From UBA4582 sp047629195 (lineage in GTDB: Bacteria; Pseudomonadota; Gammaproteobacteria; Pseudomonadales; Azotimanducaceae), in the NCBI GenBank assembly GCA_047629195.1, contig JBLHWY010000055.1, positions 1 through 35,729 of the forward strand: a stretch of DNA of 35,729 nucleotides, read 5' to 3'. The first letter of the stretch is position 1; every line of letters starts with the position of its first letter. Made by a program: the position numbers and the translations under genes. This document shows positions 8,487-16,954 of the stretch, piece by piece. A model generated the notes under the pieces. That model was not told the DNA's origin. It worked only from the letters and a program-made list of their open reading frames with translations, and searched no databases.

Positions 8487-10016
8487 ATGACAGTAAAAAG
8501 AATCGCAATTTTAGGCATGTTCCTCGAAAGTAATCGTTATTCGGCCGTCCTACTCAGAAATAAATTCCGCCGGCTTTATGGCGATGAAATAGTCAATGAC
8601 GCGCGGTCAGATTCCCCCATGCTATTAAAAGAAGGTCAGGGTTTCTTTAAACAGATGGATGCTGCAGGCATCTGGCAACCGGTACCCATTTCAATGATTC
8701 TTGGCGGCGCGGGTGGTCCTGCGGAAGATAGCTTCATTTGCGAAGAGATCGAAAGCGCGAGGCAGGTTTTAACGAATAGCCTACCGTTAGATGGTGTATA
8801 CATACTCAATCACGGTGCAATGACAACGACAGAGCAAGAGGACCCTGACGGGTTCCTCTATGAAACAGTCAGAGACGTTGTTGGGTCGACCACGCCGATA
8901 GTGACGACCATTGATTTACATGCCAACATTTCTCAACGCATGGTAGACAACGCCAGTGTGATTGTCTCTTATCGGACAGACCCTCATATAGATCAATATG
9001 AGTGTGGCCAGGAAGCAGCAGACGTACTGTTAGAGATGCTTGGCGGACTAAGCCCCGTTGTTTGCAATATTCGTGTACCGATTGTCCCGCCTAATGTGAG
9101 CCTGTTAACCAACAATGGACCTTACGGCGATCTGATTGACTACGGACAAAGCAAGATTGAACCGGGAATTTTGAATGTCTCGGTTGTAGCTGGCTTCGCA
9201 TACGGTGATACCTCCGACAATGGATTACATATCATTGTGACTGCTCGCGCAAATATTGCCGAGGCGCAGGCGCTTTGCGTTGAACTTGCAGAAATGGCAT
9301 GGGCAATGAGAGAACGATTCCTATGGGATTTAGTGCCAATCGATGAGGCTGTAGCCAGGGCCGTGTCGACTGGGGTCGATCCATCTACCCCGCCAATATT
9401 ACTGGCGGATCTTGGCGACAACATCGGTGCGGGTGGGCCGGGAAACACACTCTGGATGATAGAGTCTCTATACCAAGTGGGTGCTAAGGGCGTTTTTATC
9501 GGTAGTTTTTTCGATCCAAAGTTGGTGGAAACTGCAACTGAGCTTGGCAGTGGCGCGACCTTTCAAGCAGTTTTCAGCGGCGATCCTTGGGAGGGTGGGA
9601 ATACTGAATTTGTTGTAGAGGGGGCAGTGGTACGCTATCTGCATCCGGGAAAATTTCACATCACGTCGGGTCCGTTAGATGGCATGCTCGTTAACGCGGG
9701 TCCCACGTGCTTACTCGAAATTGGAGAAGTCTTGGTGTTGGTCACCAGTCGTCGACCCATCGTCTGGCCAGACCCGTCGTTGATCGAAGCGATGGGCGTT
9801 GAAATCGCATCGATTCGAACGCTAGTATTGAAGTGCCGCTCCAATTACCGCGCAGTGTTTAATGCGTATTTCGACACCACAAGGATGATCGAAGTTGATA
9901 CGCCGGGCAGAACGTCGCCGGTGCTAACGCGTCATGAATGGACCCGGATACCCAGACCATCTTATCCACTGGATTTGGACTTTAGTTGGAGTCCACCGCG
10001 ACAGTCGTTATCGTGA
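8487..10016 (+). CDS. mlrC-like: M81 family metallopeptidase (MlrC-like)
   Basis: This 509-residue protein matches the MlrC family (DUF1485 N domain plus MlrC C domain), named for microcystinase C. Visible zinc-site candidates are GMFLESN (Glu14), LNHGAMTT (His109), TIDLHANIS (Asp143, His145) and RTDPHIDQYE (His167). The C-terminal region has DLGDNIGAGGPGN. Members hydrolyse linear peptides in microcystin/nodularin breakdown, but many homologues occur in bacteria with no such pathway, and no mlrA, mlrB or mlrD is in this window. ATG 8487 was chosen because MTVKRIAILG is where the family begins; the frame is open upstream to 8322 but that extension is not family-like. The RBS is weak (gatcgag). 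Substrate here is unknown. Confidence 0.88.
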   Translation: MTVKRIAILGMFLESNRYSAVLLRNKFRRLYGDEIVNDARSDSPMLLKEGQGFFKQMDAAGIWQPVPISMILGGAGGPAEDSFICEEIESARQVLTNSLPLDGVYILNHGAMTTTEQEDPDGFLYETVRDVVGSTTPIVTTIDLHANISQRMVDNASVIVSYRTDPHIDQYECGQEAADVLLEMLGGLSPVVCNIRVPIVPPNVSLLTNNGPYGDLIDYGQSKIEPGILNVSVVAGFAYGDTSDNGLHIIVTARANIAEAQALCVELAEMAWAMRERFLWDLVPIDEAVARAVSTGVDPSTPPILLADLGDNIGAGGPGNTLWMIESLYQVGAKGVFIGSFFDPKLVETATELGSGATFQAVFSGDPWEGGNTEFVVEGAVVRYLHPGKFHITSGPLDGMLVNAGPTCLLEIGEVLVLVTSRRPIVWPDPSLIEAMGVEIASIRTLVLKCRSNYRAVFNAYFDTTRMIEVDTPGRTSPVLTRHEWTRIPRPSYPLDLDFSWSPPRQSLS

Positions 10017-10286
10017 ACACGGTCGCAGAAGGGTTAGGTCGAAAATACGCGACAGCCATGATCCATCCTTTTCGCACGTATCCTCTAGTCAATGTCCTAC
10101 ATTTTCGGGGCGATAAAAGAATAAGATAGACAGAGATTCATTAAGGTTTTTCAATTTCTCGTCGTGCTGTCGATTCGGCAAATATATCTCCGGAATTCGG
10201 CTACTAGCGTTAGTTTGCTAGCTCGATTTCCAGAATTTTCAATAGTGTTATCATTCCACGAACAGACAATAACCGGAGAATGAGCG

Positions 10287-11222
10287 ATGACATTGGCCTT
10301 GGGTGTACATGTTGGGCAACAAAATATGTCTATGGATGAAATGCGCCAGTTATGGCGGAAACTAGACGCCGCAAAAGTAGACTGGATATCTGCGTGGGAC
10401 CATTTTTACGAAGCACCACCCGCTGGCGGAACAATTGACCATTTCGAAGCCATGGCAACTCTCGGCGCTCTCGCGGCGGAAACATCTCACGCTCGCCTCG
10501 GTTGTCTCGTCTTTTATGTTGGCTATCGTAATCCGGCGAGCATTGCTAAAGCTGCAGCCACTCTGGATCACATTTCAGGCGGCAGGTTTGAATTGGGATT
10601 GGGCGCAGGGTGGCATGAGCAGGAAGCAACAGCATACGGTTATGATTTCCCTTCAGTAGGAACTCGCCTTGATATGCTCGATGAAGCAACAACTATTATT
10701 AGAGGCCTGCTGACACAAGAGAGGACAACCTTCGAAGGGAAACACTTTAGATGCAAAAACGCCTCAAACCTTCCCGCACCAGTACAAAAACGTTTGCCGA
10801 TCTGGATTGGTGGGCTTGGCGAGAAGAAAACTCTGAGACTGGTTGCCAAACATGCAGACGGATGGAATGCTGCTTACACATCAGTTGAACACTTTACTCA
10901 CCTTGGCAAAGTTCTGGATCAGTGGTGTGAAAAGCAGAATCGTGATCCACAGACAATGAAGAAATCCATCAATCTGACCTTCAATTTGGGCGCTACGGAA
11001 GCCGACGTTAAATTAGAACGAGAAAAACTGCGGGAAGCCTGGGGGCCAGCTGCAGCAAGAATTGAAGGAGGGGCGTTATTGTGCACGCCGACAGAGGCGA
11101 TTGACAGGATCAAAGCTTACGAAGAAGCTGGTGCAGATATGGTTAACGTTGCATTACGAGCGCCTTGGAATGAGGTCGCACTGGATACCTATATCGAAGA
11201 TGTCATGCCCGCGCTTCGCTGA
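10287..11222 (+). CDS. LLM-class F420/FMN-dependent oxidoreductase
   Basis: A 311-residue luciferase-like monooxygenase of the TIGR03560-like group. Motifs include ISAWDHFYE (34-42), RNPASIAKAAATLDHISGGR (81-100), FELGLGAGWHEQE (101-113) and, later, PIWIGGLGEKKTLRLVAKHA followed by DGWN. SGGRxxLGxGAGW with DHF is the usual pattern of F420-dependent members. The start ATG 10287 follows accggagaatg with good spacing. The BVMO gene begins 151 bp downstream on the same strand. The protein is only distantly related to the LLM product at 2910 (different motifs and length), so this is not a recent duplication. It is likely to oxidise or reduce a hydrophobic carbonyl or alcohol compound. Confidence 0.88.
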   Translation: MTLALGVHVGQQNMSMDEMRQLWRKLDAAKVDWISAWDHFYEAPPAGGTIDHFEAMATLGALAAETSHARLGCLVFYVGYRNPASIAKAAATLDHISGGRFELGLGAGWHEQEATAYGYDFPSVGTRLDMLDEATTIIRGLLTQERTTFEGKHFRCKNASNLPAPVQKRLPIWIGGLGEKKTLRLVAKHADGWNAAYTSVEHFTHLGKVLDQWCEKQNRDPQTMKKSINLTFNLGATEADVKLEREKLREAWGPAAARIEGGALLCTPTEAIDRIKAYEEAGADMVNVALRAPWNEVALDTYIEDVMPALR

Positions 11223-11373
11223 TTTCTCTGAAAAAGACGTTAATGCTTCCTATGCACTCTTCTTCCTCGGCTGAGACTAAAAGATCAGTGCATTGCAATT
11301 AGGGGCTTTCCACAGGGTTACTTCCTGTAATAAGGTAATTGCACCGTTACTAATAAGCCAAATCAGGTACGAC

Positions 11374-13179
11374 ATGACCGACTCAATTGTTCAAAGTGAA
11401 AATCTCAATTTTGACCCTGACCAACTGCGGCAAAAATATCAGGCCGAGCGTGACAAGCGAATGCACCTTGAAGGTAGTCAACAATACCAGGAGGTCGATG
11501 GCGACTTCAGCCACTATGTTGATGACCCACACATTGATGAGATAGCTGATCGCGCGCCCCTGACCGACGAGGTTGATGTGGTTATTATTGGCGGTGGTTT
11601 TGGCGGGTTGATCACAGCAGCGCGATTCACGGAGCTTGGGATTAACAATATCCGGGTGATAGAGAAAGGTAGTGATTTTGGTGGTACTTGGTATTGGAAC
11701 CGCTATCCAGGTGCAGCCTGCGATACAGAATCGTACATCTATCTGCCTTTGCTGGAAGAGCTCAACTTTGTTCCTAAGGAAAAATACACACACGCCCCAG
11801 AAATTCTGCAGCACTGTCGCAACATTGCGAACCACTACGATTTGTACCGTCGCTCTTGCCTGCAAACTGAAGTGACATTGCTCACGTTTGATGAAACCAG
11901 CAAGCGCTGGGTCGTTGAAACCAATCAGGGTGATGCCATGCGAGCCCGTTTTGTCGTCATGTCAAATGGTCCGATGAACCGACCAAAGCTCCCTGGGATC
12001 AAAGGAATCGCTGACTACACGGGGCACACATTTCACACCAGTCGCTGGGATTATAACTACACCGGCGGCGATTCTGATGGCAACCTCGCCAATTTGAAAG
12101 ATAAGCGGGTCGCTGTCATCGGCACTGGGGCGACAGCAATTCAGTGTGTACCTCACGTAGGCGAGTCAGCTAAAGAACTTTTTGTGTTTCAGCGCACGCC
12201 TTCATCTGTCGATGTTCGTGCCAATCGGCCGACCGATCCGCAATGGGCAGCAAGCCTGAAACCAGGGTGGCAGCGAGCGCGGATGGAGAACTTTAATATC
12301 CTGTGTTCCGGCGGCATCGTCGAAGAAGATCTGGTTAAAGACGGCTGGACCGAGATCATCCGCAACCTAGTTTCAATGGCAAATTATCGTGGTGATAATA
12401 CTGATTGGGCTGAGGTGCCCAAACTCATGGAACTGGCTGACTTCAAGAAAATGGAGCAGATTCGTGCCCGGGCTGAAGAAATTGTTGAAGATCCCGAAAC
12501 TGCCGAAGCTCTCAAGCCTTATTATCGCCAGTTCTGTAAGCGACCCTGCTTTCACGATGCTTATCTACAAACATTTAATAGGGAAAACGTGAGCCTAGTG
12601 GATACCGCAGGAAAGGGAGTTGAAGCGATTACAGCAGAGGGCGTGGTTGCTAACGGTAAGACGTATCCGGTTGATTGCATTATTTTCGCTACGGGTTTTG
12701 AAGTTGGTACAGAATATACCCGCCGTGCTGGTTACGACGTTGTTGGAAAGGGGGGCGTGAAACTCAGTGAAAAGTGGGCGGATGGGATGCGTACGCTGCA
12801 CGGGGTGCACACACATGGGTTCCCAAATATGTTCATTATCAGTAATTCACAATCGGGATTTACCACCAACTTTCCCCACTCCATGGATGAAACTGCGCGG
12901 CACATTGGGTACATTCTGGATCGCTGTTTTGCCGAAGGTATTACAACCGTAGAGGCAAGTCGGGAGGCTGAAGATAAGTGGGTAGAAGAAATCCTTACGG
13001 TTGCGCGCTTCAATGAAGAATTCCAGGCTTCGTGCACACCAGGCTATTACAACAATGAGGGCCAACCGAACCCAAAGAGTATGCAAAATGGCCCTTACGG
13101 CAAAGGCTCCCGGCCTTATTTTCGCATAACCGAAGCATGGCGAGATGAAGGCAACATGCAAGGGCTTGATCGTGATTGA
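11374..13179 (+). CDS. Type I Baeyer-Villiger monooxygenase, long (~600 aa) form
   Basis: The 601-residue flavoprotein has two Rossmann motifs: GGGFGG (73-78, FAD) and GTGATA (250-255, NADPH). Between them lies the BVMO fingerprint in the variant form YTGHTFHTSRWD (215-226), where the classic pattern is FxGxxxHxxxW(P/D). GGTWYWNRYPGAACDTES (103-120) is the conserved FAD-side segment. An N-terminal extension of about 65 residues before the first Rossmann fold is typical of long BVMOs such as the large-ring-ketone enzymes. It would turn ketones into esters or lactones using NADPH and O2. ATG 11374 (MTDSIVQSEN) is preferred over the in-frame 11293 because it follows caggtacgac and the upstream residues are not protein-like. 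The second BVMO in this window is of the shorter type. Confidence 0.92.
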   Translation: MTDSIVQSENLNFDPDQLRQKYQAERDKRMHLEGSQQYQEVDGDFSHYVDDPHIDEIADRAPLTDEVDVVIIGGGFGGLITAARFTELGINNIRVIEKGSDFGGTWYWNRYPGAACDTESYIYLPLLEELNFVPKEKYTHAPEILQHCRNIANHYDLYRRSCLQTEVTLLTFDETSKRWVVETNQGDAMRARFVVMSNGPMNRPKLPGIKGIADYTGHTFHTSRWDYNYTGGDSDGNLANLKDKRVAVIGTGATAIQCVPHVGESAKELFVFQRTPSSVDVRANRPTDPQWAASLKPGWQRARMENFNILCSGGIVEEDLVKDGWTEIIRNLVSMANYRGDNTDWAEVPKLMELADFKKMEQIRARAEEIVEDPETAEALKPYYRQFCKRPCFHDAYLQTFNRENVSLVDTAGKGVEAITAEGVVANGKTYPVDCIIFATGFEVGTEYTRRAGYDVVGKGGVKLSEKWADGMRTLHGVHTHGFPNMFIISNSQSGFTTNFPHSMDETARHIGYILDRCFAEGITTVEASREAEDKWVEEILTVARFNEEFQASCTPGYYNNEGQPNPKSMQNGPYGKGSRPYFRITEAWRDEGNMQGLDRD

Positions 13180-13206
13180 GTAAACTTAAATAAATGGAAA
13201 TAAATG

Positions 13207-13935
13207 GGGTCGGAGTAGAATGGCACTTACTTAAGCCTCTTTATGTGACCAAATTTTTTCACAATTGCTCTCGCTTCTGCCCTTGGCTTCATCAATAGTG
13301 GATAAGCTTTAGGCCGCCGTTTTAATGCTCTCGGCTCAATTCGCCCCGGCCGGTTACGCACCCTCAGTTGGCCCGTCAGATCGCATAAACTAACAAGCGA
13401 TTCTGGTCGTGTTGTGGGTGTTACATGCAGCTAATTTAACCATAGCTGAAGACAATGTTTGAAACTTAGGTCTGTGGGCTTTCTGCAAGCCATCATTGCC
13501 GGTTGAGTCATGAGTAGCCGAATTGGGCTGTACGCCAAGATGTGAACCCAGAGCTCTTTTTCAATCATCGCTTGGAATTAAGATTCACTTCCTCAAGCGT
13601 CATTATATATATTTTTCCTTTGGCGCTAAACTCAGGAACTGAAATTGTATCAGGTAATAAATCGAACTTGGTTTGCTCCATCCACTCAGGTTTGTGACAA
13701 GGCTTAGATACCGTAATGATATGATCCTGCCTCCTAGCTTGATGCCTTTTCTAAAGTCTGCTTTTCTTTGCCGTGAACCAAATTGTTCCATCAAAATATC
13801 GCCTGGCTCAAACAAGCCACTAAGCTTTCTGAGTGAGGCTTTTTCATCCGTGTCAGGCATCGTGATGCTTGTACCTATGATTAAGTATTTGCCTCCCGCG
13901 ATTTAATGTCTTTTACGTGTTCAATTATTAAACGG
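13207..13935 (-). mobile_element. IS4-family insertion sequence remnant
   Basis: Read leftward, pieces of an IS4-family DDE transposase appear in order across several frames. KYLIIGTSITMPDT (near 13895-13850) matches the VDGTxxxMPDTPEN segment but lacks the catalytic Asp. Then come LFEPGDILM; RKADFRKGIKLG; KPCHKPEWMEQTKFDLLPDT; MIEKELWVHILAYSPIRLLM; a TAG inside LQLWLN*LHVTP; and finally RVRNRPGRIEPRALKRRPKA, YPLLMKPRAEARA, ending TAA (complement of 13227-13229). Segments are missing after MPDT and after GDILM, and at least two frameshifts are needed. Beyond the stop, ggggtcggagtagaa (13207-13221) looks like the right terminus of the element. The copy is inactive and old. Confidence 0.8.
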
Positions 13936-14024
13936 CACTGATCTGTTTAAGCTTAATCCAAGAAAATGAGGGAACAACGGAAAACTATTGCCAAAAACGA
14001 GTTGAACCGAATGGTAGAAGGAAC

Positions 14025-14560
14025 CGATGATAATGCAGTCCACAACATCAATATAGGGAGATCCCAATGAACGAGGAGACCGCGAAGACCGGTATCGCAG
14101 TAGTCCACGCTTTTATCGAAACGTTTAATGCGCAGGACCACGAGCGACATGCTAAAACACTGAACTATCCGCACGTTCGTTTAGCCAATGGCAGGTTCTC
14201 AACCATCGAAAATGCAGAAGCGTTCGTTGCCGGATCACGGCGAGGCGAGAGTAGATTGAAACAGGAAGGTTGGCATCATACGACGGTGGCCAATCTGGAC
14301 GTTATACAGTCTGGTGACGACAAGGTGCATCTAGCGCTGCGTAATGATCGCTGCTACGAGGACGGATTTGTTTACCATAGTTTCGATACGTTTTGGATTG
14401 CCACCCTTGTCGATGATCACTGGGGTATTCAGTTTCGATCTAGCTTCCTTCACGCCAGTAAATAGCCCTTTAGTTGTGATTGCACAAACTGGGTTTTGAA
14501 TTCTCGGACGAGGATTAGATGCGCTAACTCCGGTCCCAGTCTCCCTTTGCAATCGACGCC
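14025..14560 (+). repeat. SnoaL-locus direct repeat, copy A
   Basis: About 535 bp containing the intact SnoaL gene plus upstream (tgataatgcagtcc...gggagatcccaatg) and downstream (ttagttgtga...gggttttgaattct...ctccctttg) sequence recurs in the same orientation at 32545-33170. Coding parts are roughly 88% identical by eye. Copy B has one base deleted in the gene and about 90 bp inserted after its stop codon. The copies bracket about 18 kb. Confidence 0.85.
14067..14465 (+). CDS. SnoaL-like / NTF2-like fold protein
   Basis: The 132-residue product has the size and pattern of NTF2-like (SnoaL, DUF4440-type) cone-shaped proteins: an N-terminal helix (VVHAFIETFNAQDHERHAKT), then alternating beta strands (HVRLANGRFSTIENAEAF; GWHHTTVANLDVIQSG; KVHLALRNDRCYED) and a final strand (DDHWGIQFRSSFLHASK). 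Such proteins act as small-molecule cyclases, isomerases or binding proteins; no catalytic assignment is possible. ATG 14067 follows tagggagatccca, a good ribosome site. It is the intact copy of a duplicated locus. Its position between IS4 debris and the LysR cluster suggests it travelled with the catabolic genes, but that is inference. Confidence 0.8.
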   Translation: MNEETAKTGIAVVHAFIETFNAQDHERHAKTLNYPHVRLANGRFSTIENAEAFVAGSRRGESRLKQEGWHHTTVANLDVIQSGDDKVHLALRNDRCYEDGFVYHSFDTFWIATLVDDHWGIQFRSSFLHASK

Positions 14561-14580
14561 TGGTGTTGCTCTAGCGCAAA

Positions 14581-14614
14581 GTGTCGGAGTAAAAGTGTTG
14601 GTGAACTGAAATTC
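14581..14614. repeat. 34-bp dispersed repeat, copy 1
   Basis: The core cggagtaaaagtgttgg plus ctgaaattc recurs at 25056-25089, same strand, about 30 of 34 bases identical. A shorter related string, ggggtcggagtagaa, forms the edge of the IS4 remnant at 13207. Such ggggtcggagtaaaa strings are commonly seen at ends of transposase-associated elements in gammaproteobacteria (recollection, not checked). Confidence 0.6.
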
Positions 14615-14652
14615 TTTCTTCTGGCGGGTTAACGGTCAACGCCGTCATCAAG

Positions 14653-15573
14653 CTAGGTCCAGTCTAACTTACTGAATTCGGTGCTCAAGTGATCGATGAA
14701 GAGTCGGATTTTTATCGACAGGTTGCGCCTGCTGAGATAAACAGCGTAGATGCCGAAATCTAGATCGGAGACCGTCGTTTCGTAATCCGACAAGACACGC
14801 TCCAAGGTTCCGGCCAACAGATGTTCTTTCACGGACCAGGCCGGTAATAGTGCAACGCCGAGTCCAGACAAGGTCGCCAAACGCAAGGCTTGCCCGTTGT
14901 TCGTCTGAAAGTTACCGGCGACCTGAAGGTTACTGGATCGGCCTTTATTGTTGCGAAATTGCCATAAAGCCGCTGCGGTTCCGAACTCAAAGCGATAGGT
15001 TAGGCAATTATGATCCATGAGCGCCTCCGGTGTTGTCGGTCTGCCATGCTGCGACCAATATTGGGGGCTGGCGCAGACCACCCGCGGACTGGTCGCGAGA
15101 CGTCTGCCGATGAGTGTCGAATCCGCGAGATTCCCTGTCCTAATCGCGAGATCGATACCGTGTTCCGACAAGTCGAGATCGGTGTCGGTTAGCCACAGAT
15201 CGATATTGAGGTCGGGGTATTGTGCTAGGAATGTCGGAATGAGCGGCGCCAAGTGCTGCGTGCCGAGCGATATGCGCGATAGGATGCGGAGGGTCCCGCG
15301 GGGCCGTACTGCCATTTGACTGACGGCATCGCGCATCTCGTCGATATCCTGGAGCAGGCGTTCCGCGCGTTCCAGATATGCCCCGCCAGCTTCGGTGAGA
15401 GAGAGCCTCCGGGTGGTCCGATTTAAGAGCCGGACCCCGAGATCGTCTTCCAATGCGGTGATTTGCCTGGAAACGCTGGCGGGAGAGAGGCCAGATTGGC
15501 GACCGGCACCTGACAGGCTACCGATCTGCACGACGGTCAGAAAGAGCCGCATTGTCTTGACGTGGTCCATCAT
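14653..15573 (-). CDS. LysR-family transcriptional regulator
   Basis: This 306-residue protein has an N-terminal winged helix-turn-helix (residues 2-61; MRLFLTVVQIGSLSGAGRQS then SPASVSRQITALEDDLGVRL) followed by the LysR effector-binding domain (about 90-295; GTLRILSRISLGTQHLAPLI). It is close in pattern to the CrgA/DsdC-like group that begins MDHVKTMRLFLTV. It is divergent from the acyl-CoA dehydrogenase gene, with 128 bp between start codons, the standard arrangement for a LysR regulator of the neighbouring catabolic genes. An inverted ATTG-N5-CAAT element in that gap is a candidate site. Predicted inducer: the pathway substrate or an intermediate, unknown. The gene body is visibly G+C-rich compared with the region left of 13 kb. 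Confidence 0.93.
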   Translation of the reverse strand: MMDHVKTMRLFLTVVQIGSLSGAGRQSGLSPASVSRQITALEDDLGVRLLNRTTRRLSLTEAGGAYLERAERLLQDIDEMRDAVSQMAVRPRGTLRILSRISLGTQHLAPLIPTFLAQYPDLNIDLWLTDTDLDLSEHGIDLAIRTGNLADSTLIGRRLATSPRVVCASPQYWSQHGRPTTPEALMDHNCLTYRFEFGTAAALWQFRNNKGRSSNLQVAGNFQTNNGQALRLATLSGLGVALLPAWSVKEHLLAGTLERVLSDYETTVSDLDFGIYAVYLSRRNLSIKIRLFIDHLSTEFSKLDWT

Positions 15574-15629
15574 TGTTCCGAATATTGTAAAGGTGATTGT
15601 TAAATTTCACGTATTATCGTCATGATTCG

Positions 15630-15642
15630 ATTGCAATACAAT
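15630..15642. promoter_or_regulatory. Candidate LysR box between lysR-like gene and acyl-CoA dehydrogenase gene
   Basis: ATTG-CAATA-CAAT is an inverted repeat fitting the T-N11-A type of LysR operator. It lies about midway in the 128-bp divergent gap (15574-15701), 60 bp before the acyl-CoA dehydrogenase start. Two copies of the palindromic tcatga flank it (15620-15625 and 15658-15663). This is a pattern match only. Confidence 0.4.
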
Positions 15643-15701
15643 TCTTCCGAAGTTAAGTCATGATCGCGTTGTTGCCAGCTCGTTCAAATTGAAGGAAGAA
15701 G

Positions 15702-16889
15702 ATGTCGGAAACAGCAAAATTTCGGGTCGATACTCGCGCCTGGCTACAGATAAACTGTCCTCCTGGTGCCCGTGGCGCGGGCGTCATACCCTGGGGTAGC
15801 CGCAAGGTTGAGCTCCCCACGGACTGTCGTATTTGGCTAGAAAACATGGCCTCGAAAGGGTGGACAGTGCCCACCTGGCCTACGGCTTACGGTGGCGCCG
15901 CGCTCAATTCAGCGCAGTACCTGATCCTTCTGGAAGAACTGCGGCGTATTAATGCGCGCTCGCCTTTGATCGGCCGAGGCGTCAACTATATTGGTCCCAC
16001 CATCCTGGAATTCGGCACAGATGAGCAGAAAGCACGATGGTTGCCCGGTATGGCTCGAGGCGACGGCGGCTGGTGCATGGGCTACTCTGAGCCAGGTGCC
16101 GGTTCTGACTTAGCCAGCCTAAGTACGAAAGCCGAGCGTGAAGGTGATGAGTACATCATCAACGGCCGCAAGATCTGGACATCTGACGCCCTGCTGGGTG
16201 ACTACATCTTCGCTCTGGTGCGGACAGAGAACACAGTCGCAAAACATGATGGCATTAGTCTCATCCTTATCGATATGGAACAGCCCGGCGTGCAGGTGCG
16301 GTCGATTCGACTGATCAGCGGTAACAGCCCGTTCAGCGAAACGCTATTTGAAAATGCGACCGCTAGCGCTAACGACATTATCGGTCCGGTCAATGGAGGG
16401 TGGACTGTGGGCAAGCGACTCTTGCAGTACGAACGCTCCACTCATGCTGGTATCAACATCTCGGGCACCCAGGGGCGAGTAGCCGACACTCCGTTGCCGG
16501 AGATCTTCAGCGATTTGCTACCCACGGACGATGCCTCGGGTCGTATCTTGGACACCAACCATCGCGCGGCGCTTCTTAATTGGCAGATGCGGCAGCGAAC
16601 CTTTGAAATGACCCAGCGGCGCGCGATCGAAGAAGCAACAAGCCCACGGCCAGGTTTTACATCGTCAGTTTTAAAGCTGATCGGGACGCGGCTGAAGCAG
16701 GAGCGCGACGAATTGCATTTGGCCGCGCTGGGCTTTAACGGCCTCGGTTGGGAGAGCGATGAGATCCCTAAGGAAGCACTCAAACACACTCGGACCTGGC
16801 TTCAACAAAAATCGTTAACGATCGCCGGTGGTACTGCCGAGATTCAGCTCAACATTATCGCGAAGCGTGTTCTGGGTTTACCGGATTAG
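15702..16889 (+). CDS. Acyl-CoA dehydrogenase family protein
   Basis: The 395-residue flavoprotein follows the acyl-CoA dehydrogenase plan: N-terminal helical domain (GWTVPTWPTAYGG, 53-65), central beta domain with GYSEPGAGSDLASL (127-140) and GRKIWTSDALLGDYIF, and C-terminal helical domain ending TIAGGTAEIQLNIIAKRVLG. GGTxEIQxNxIAxRxLGLP is the usual FAD/tetramer segment. It would introduce a 2,3-double bond into an acyl-CoA, possibly a branched or ring-derived one, with electrons passed to ETF. The catalytic Glu cannot be assigned with certainty by eye. ATG 15702 follows gaaggaagaag. It is the first gene of the rightward series acyl-CoA dehydrogenase, BVMO, SDR, hydrolase. Confidence 0.92.
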   Translation: MSETAKFRVDTRAWLQINCPPGARGAGVIPWGSRKVELPTDCRIWLENMASKGWTVPTWPTAYGGAALNSAQYLILLEELRRINARSPLIGRGVNYIGPTILEFGTDEQKARWLPGMARGDGGWCMGYSEPGAGSDLASLSTKAEREGDEYIINGRKIWTSDALLGDYIFALVRTENTVAKHDGISLILIDMEQPGVQVRSIRLISGNSPFSETLFENATASANDIIGPVNGGWTVGKRLLQYERSTHAGINISGTQGRVADTPLPEIFSDLLPTDDASGRILDTNHRAALLNWQMRQRTFEMTQRRAIEEATSPRPGFTSSVLKLIGTRLKQERDELHLAALGFNGLGWESDEIPKEALKHTRTWLQQKSLTIAGGTAEIQLNIIAKRVLGLPD

Positions 16890-16954
16890 TACGCCAGGCC
16901 ACACCTTTTTTGAAATTTTAGACTAACTTGAGACCACAATAGTAGGCAGAACAC

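Noticed and set aside
8487..10016. Microcystin degradation gene cluster
   Set aside because: Only an MlrC-family gene is present. mlrA, mlrB and mlrD are absent, and MlrC homologues are widespread in bacteria without that pathway.
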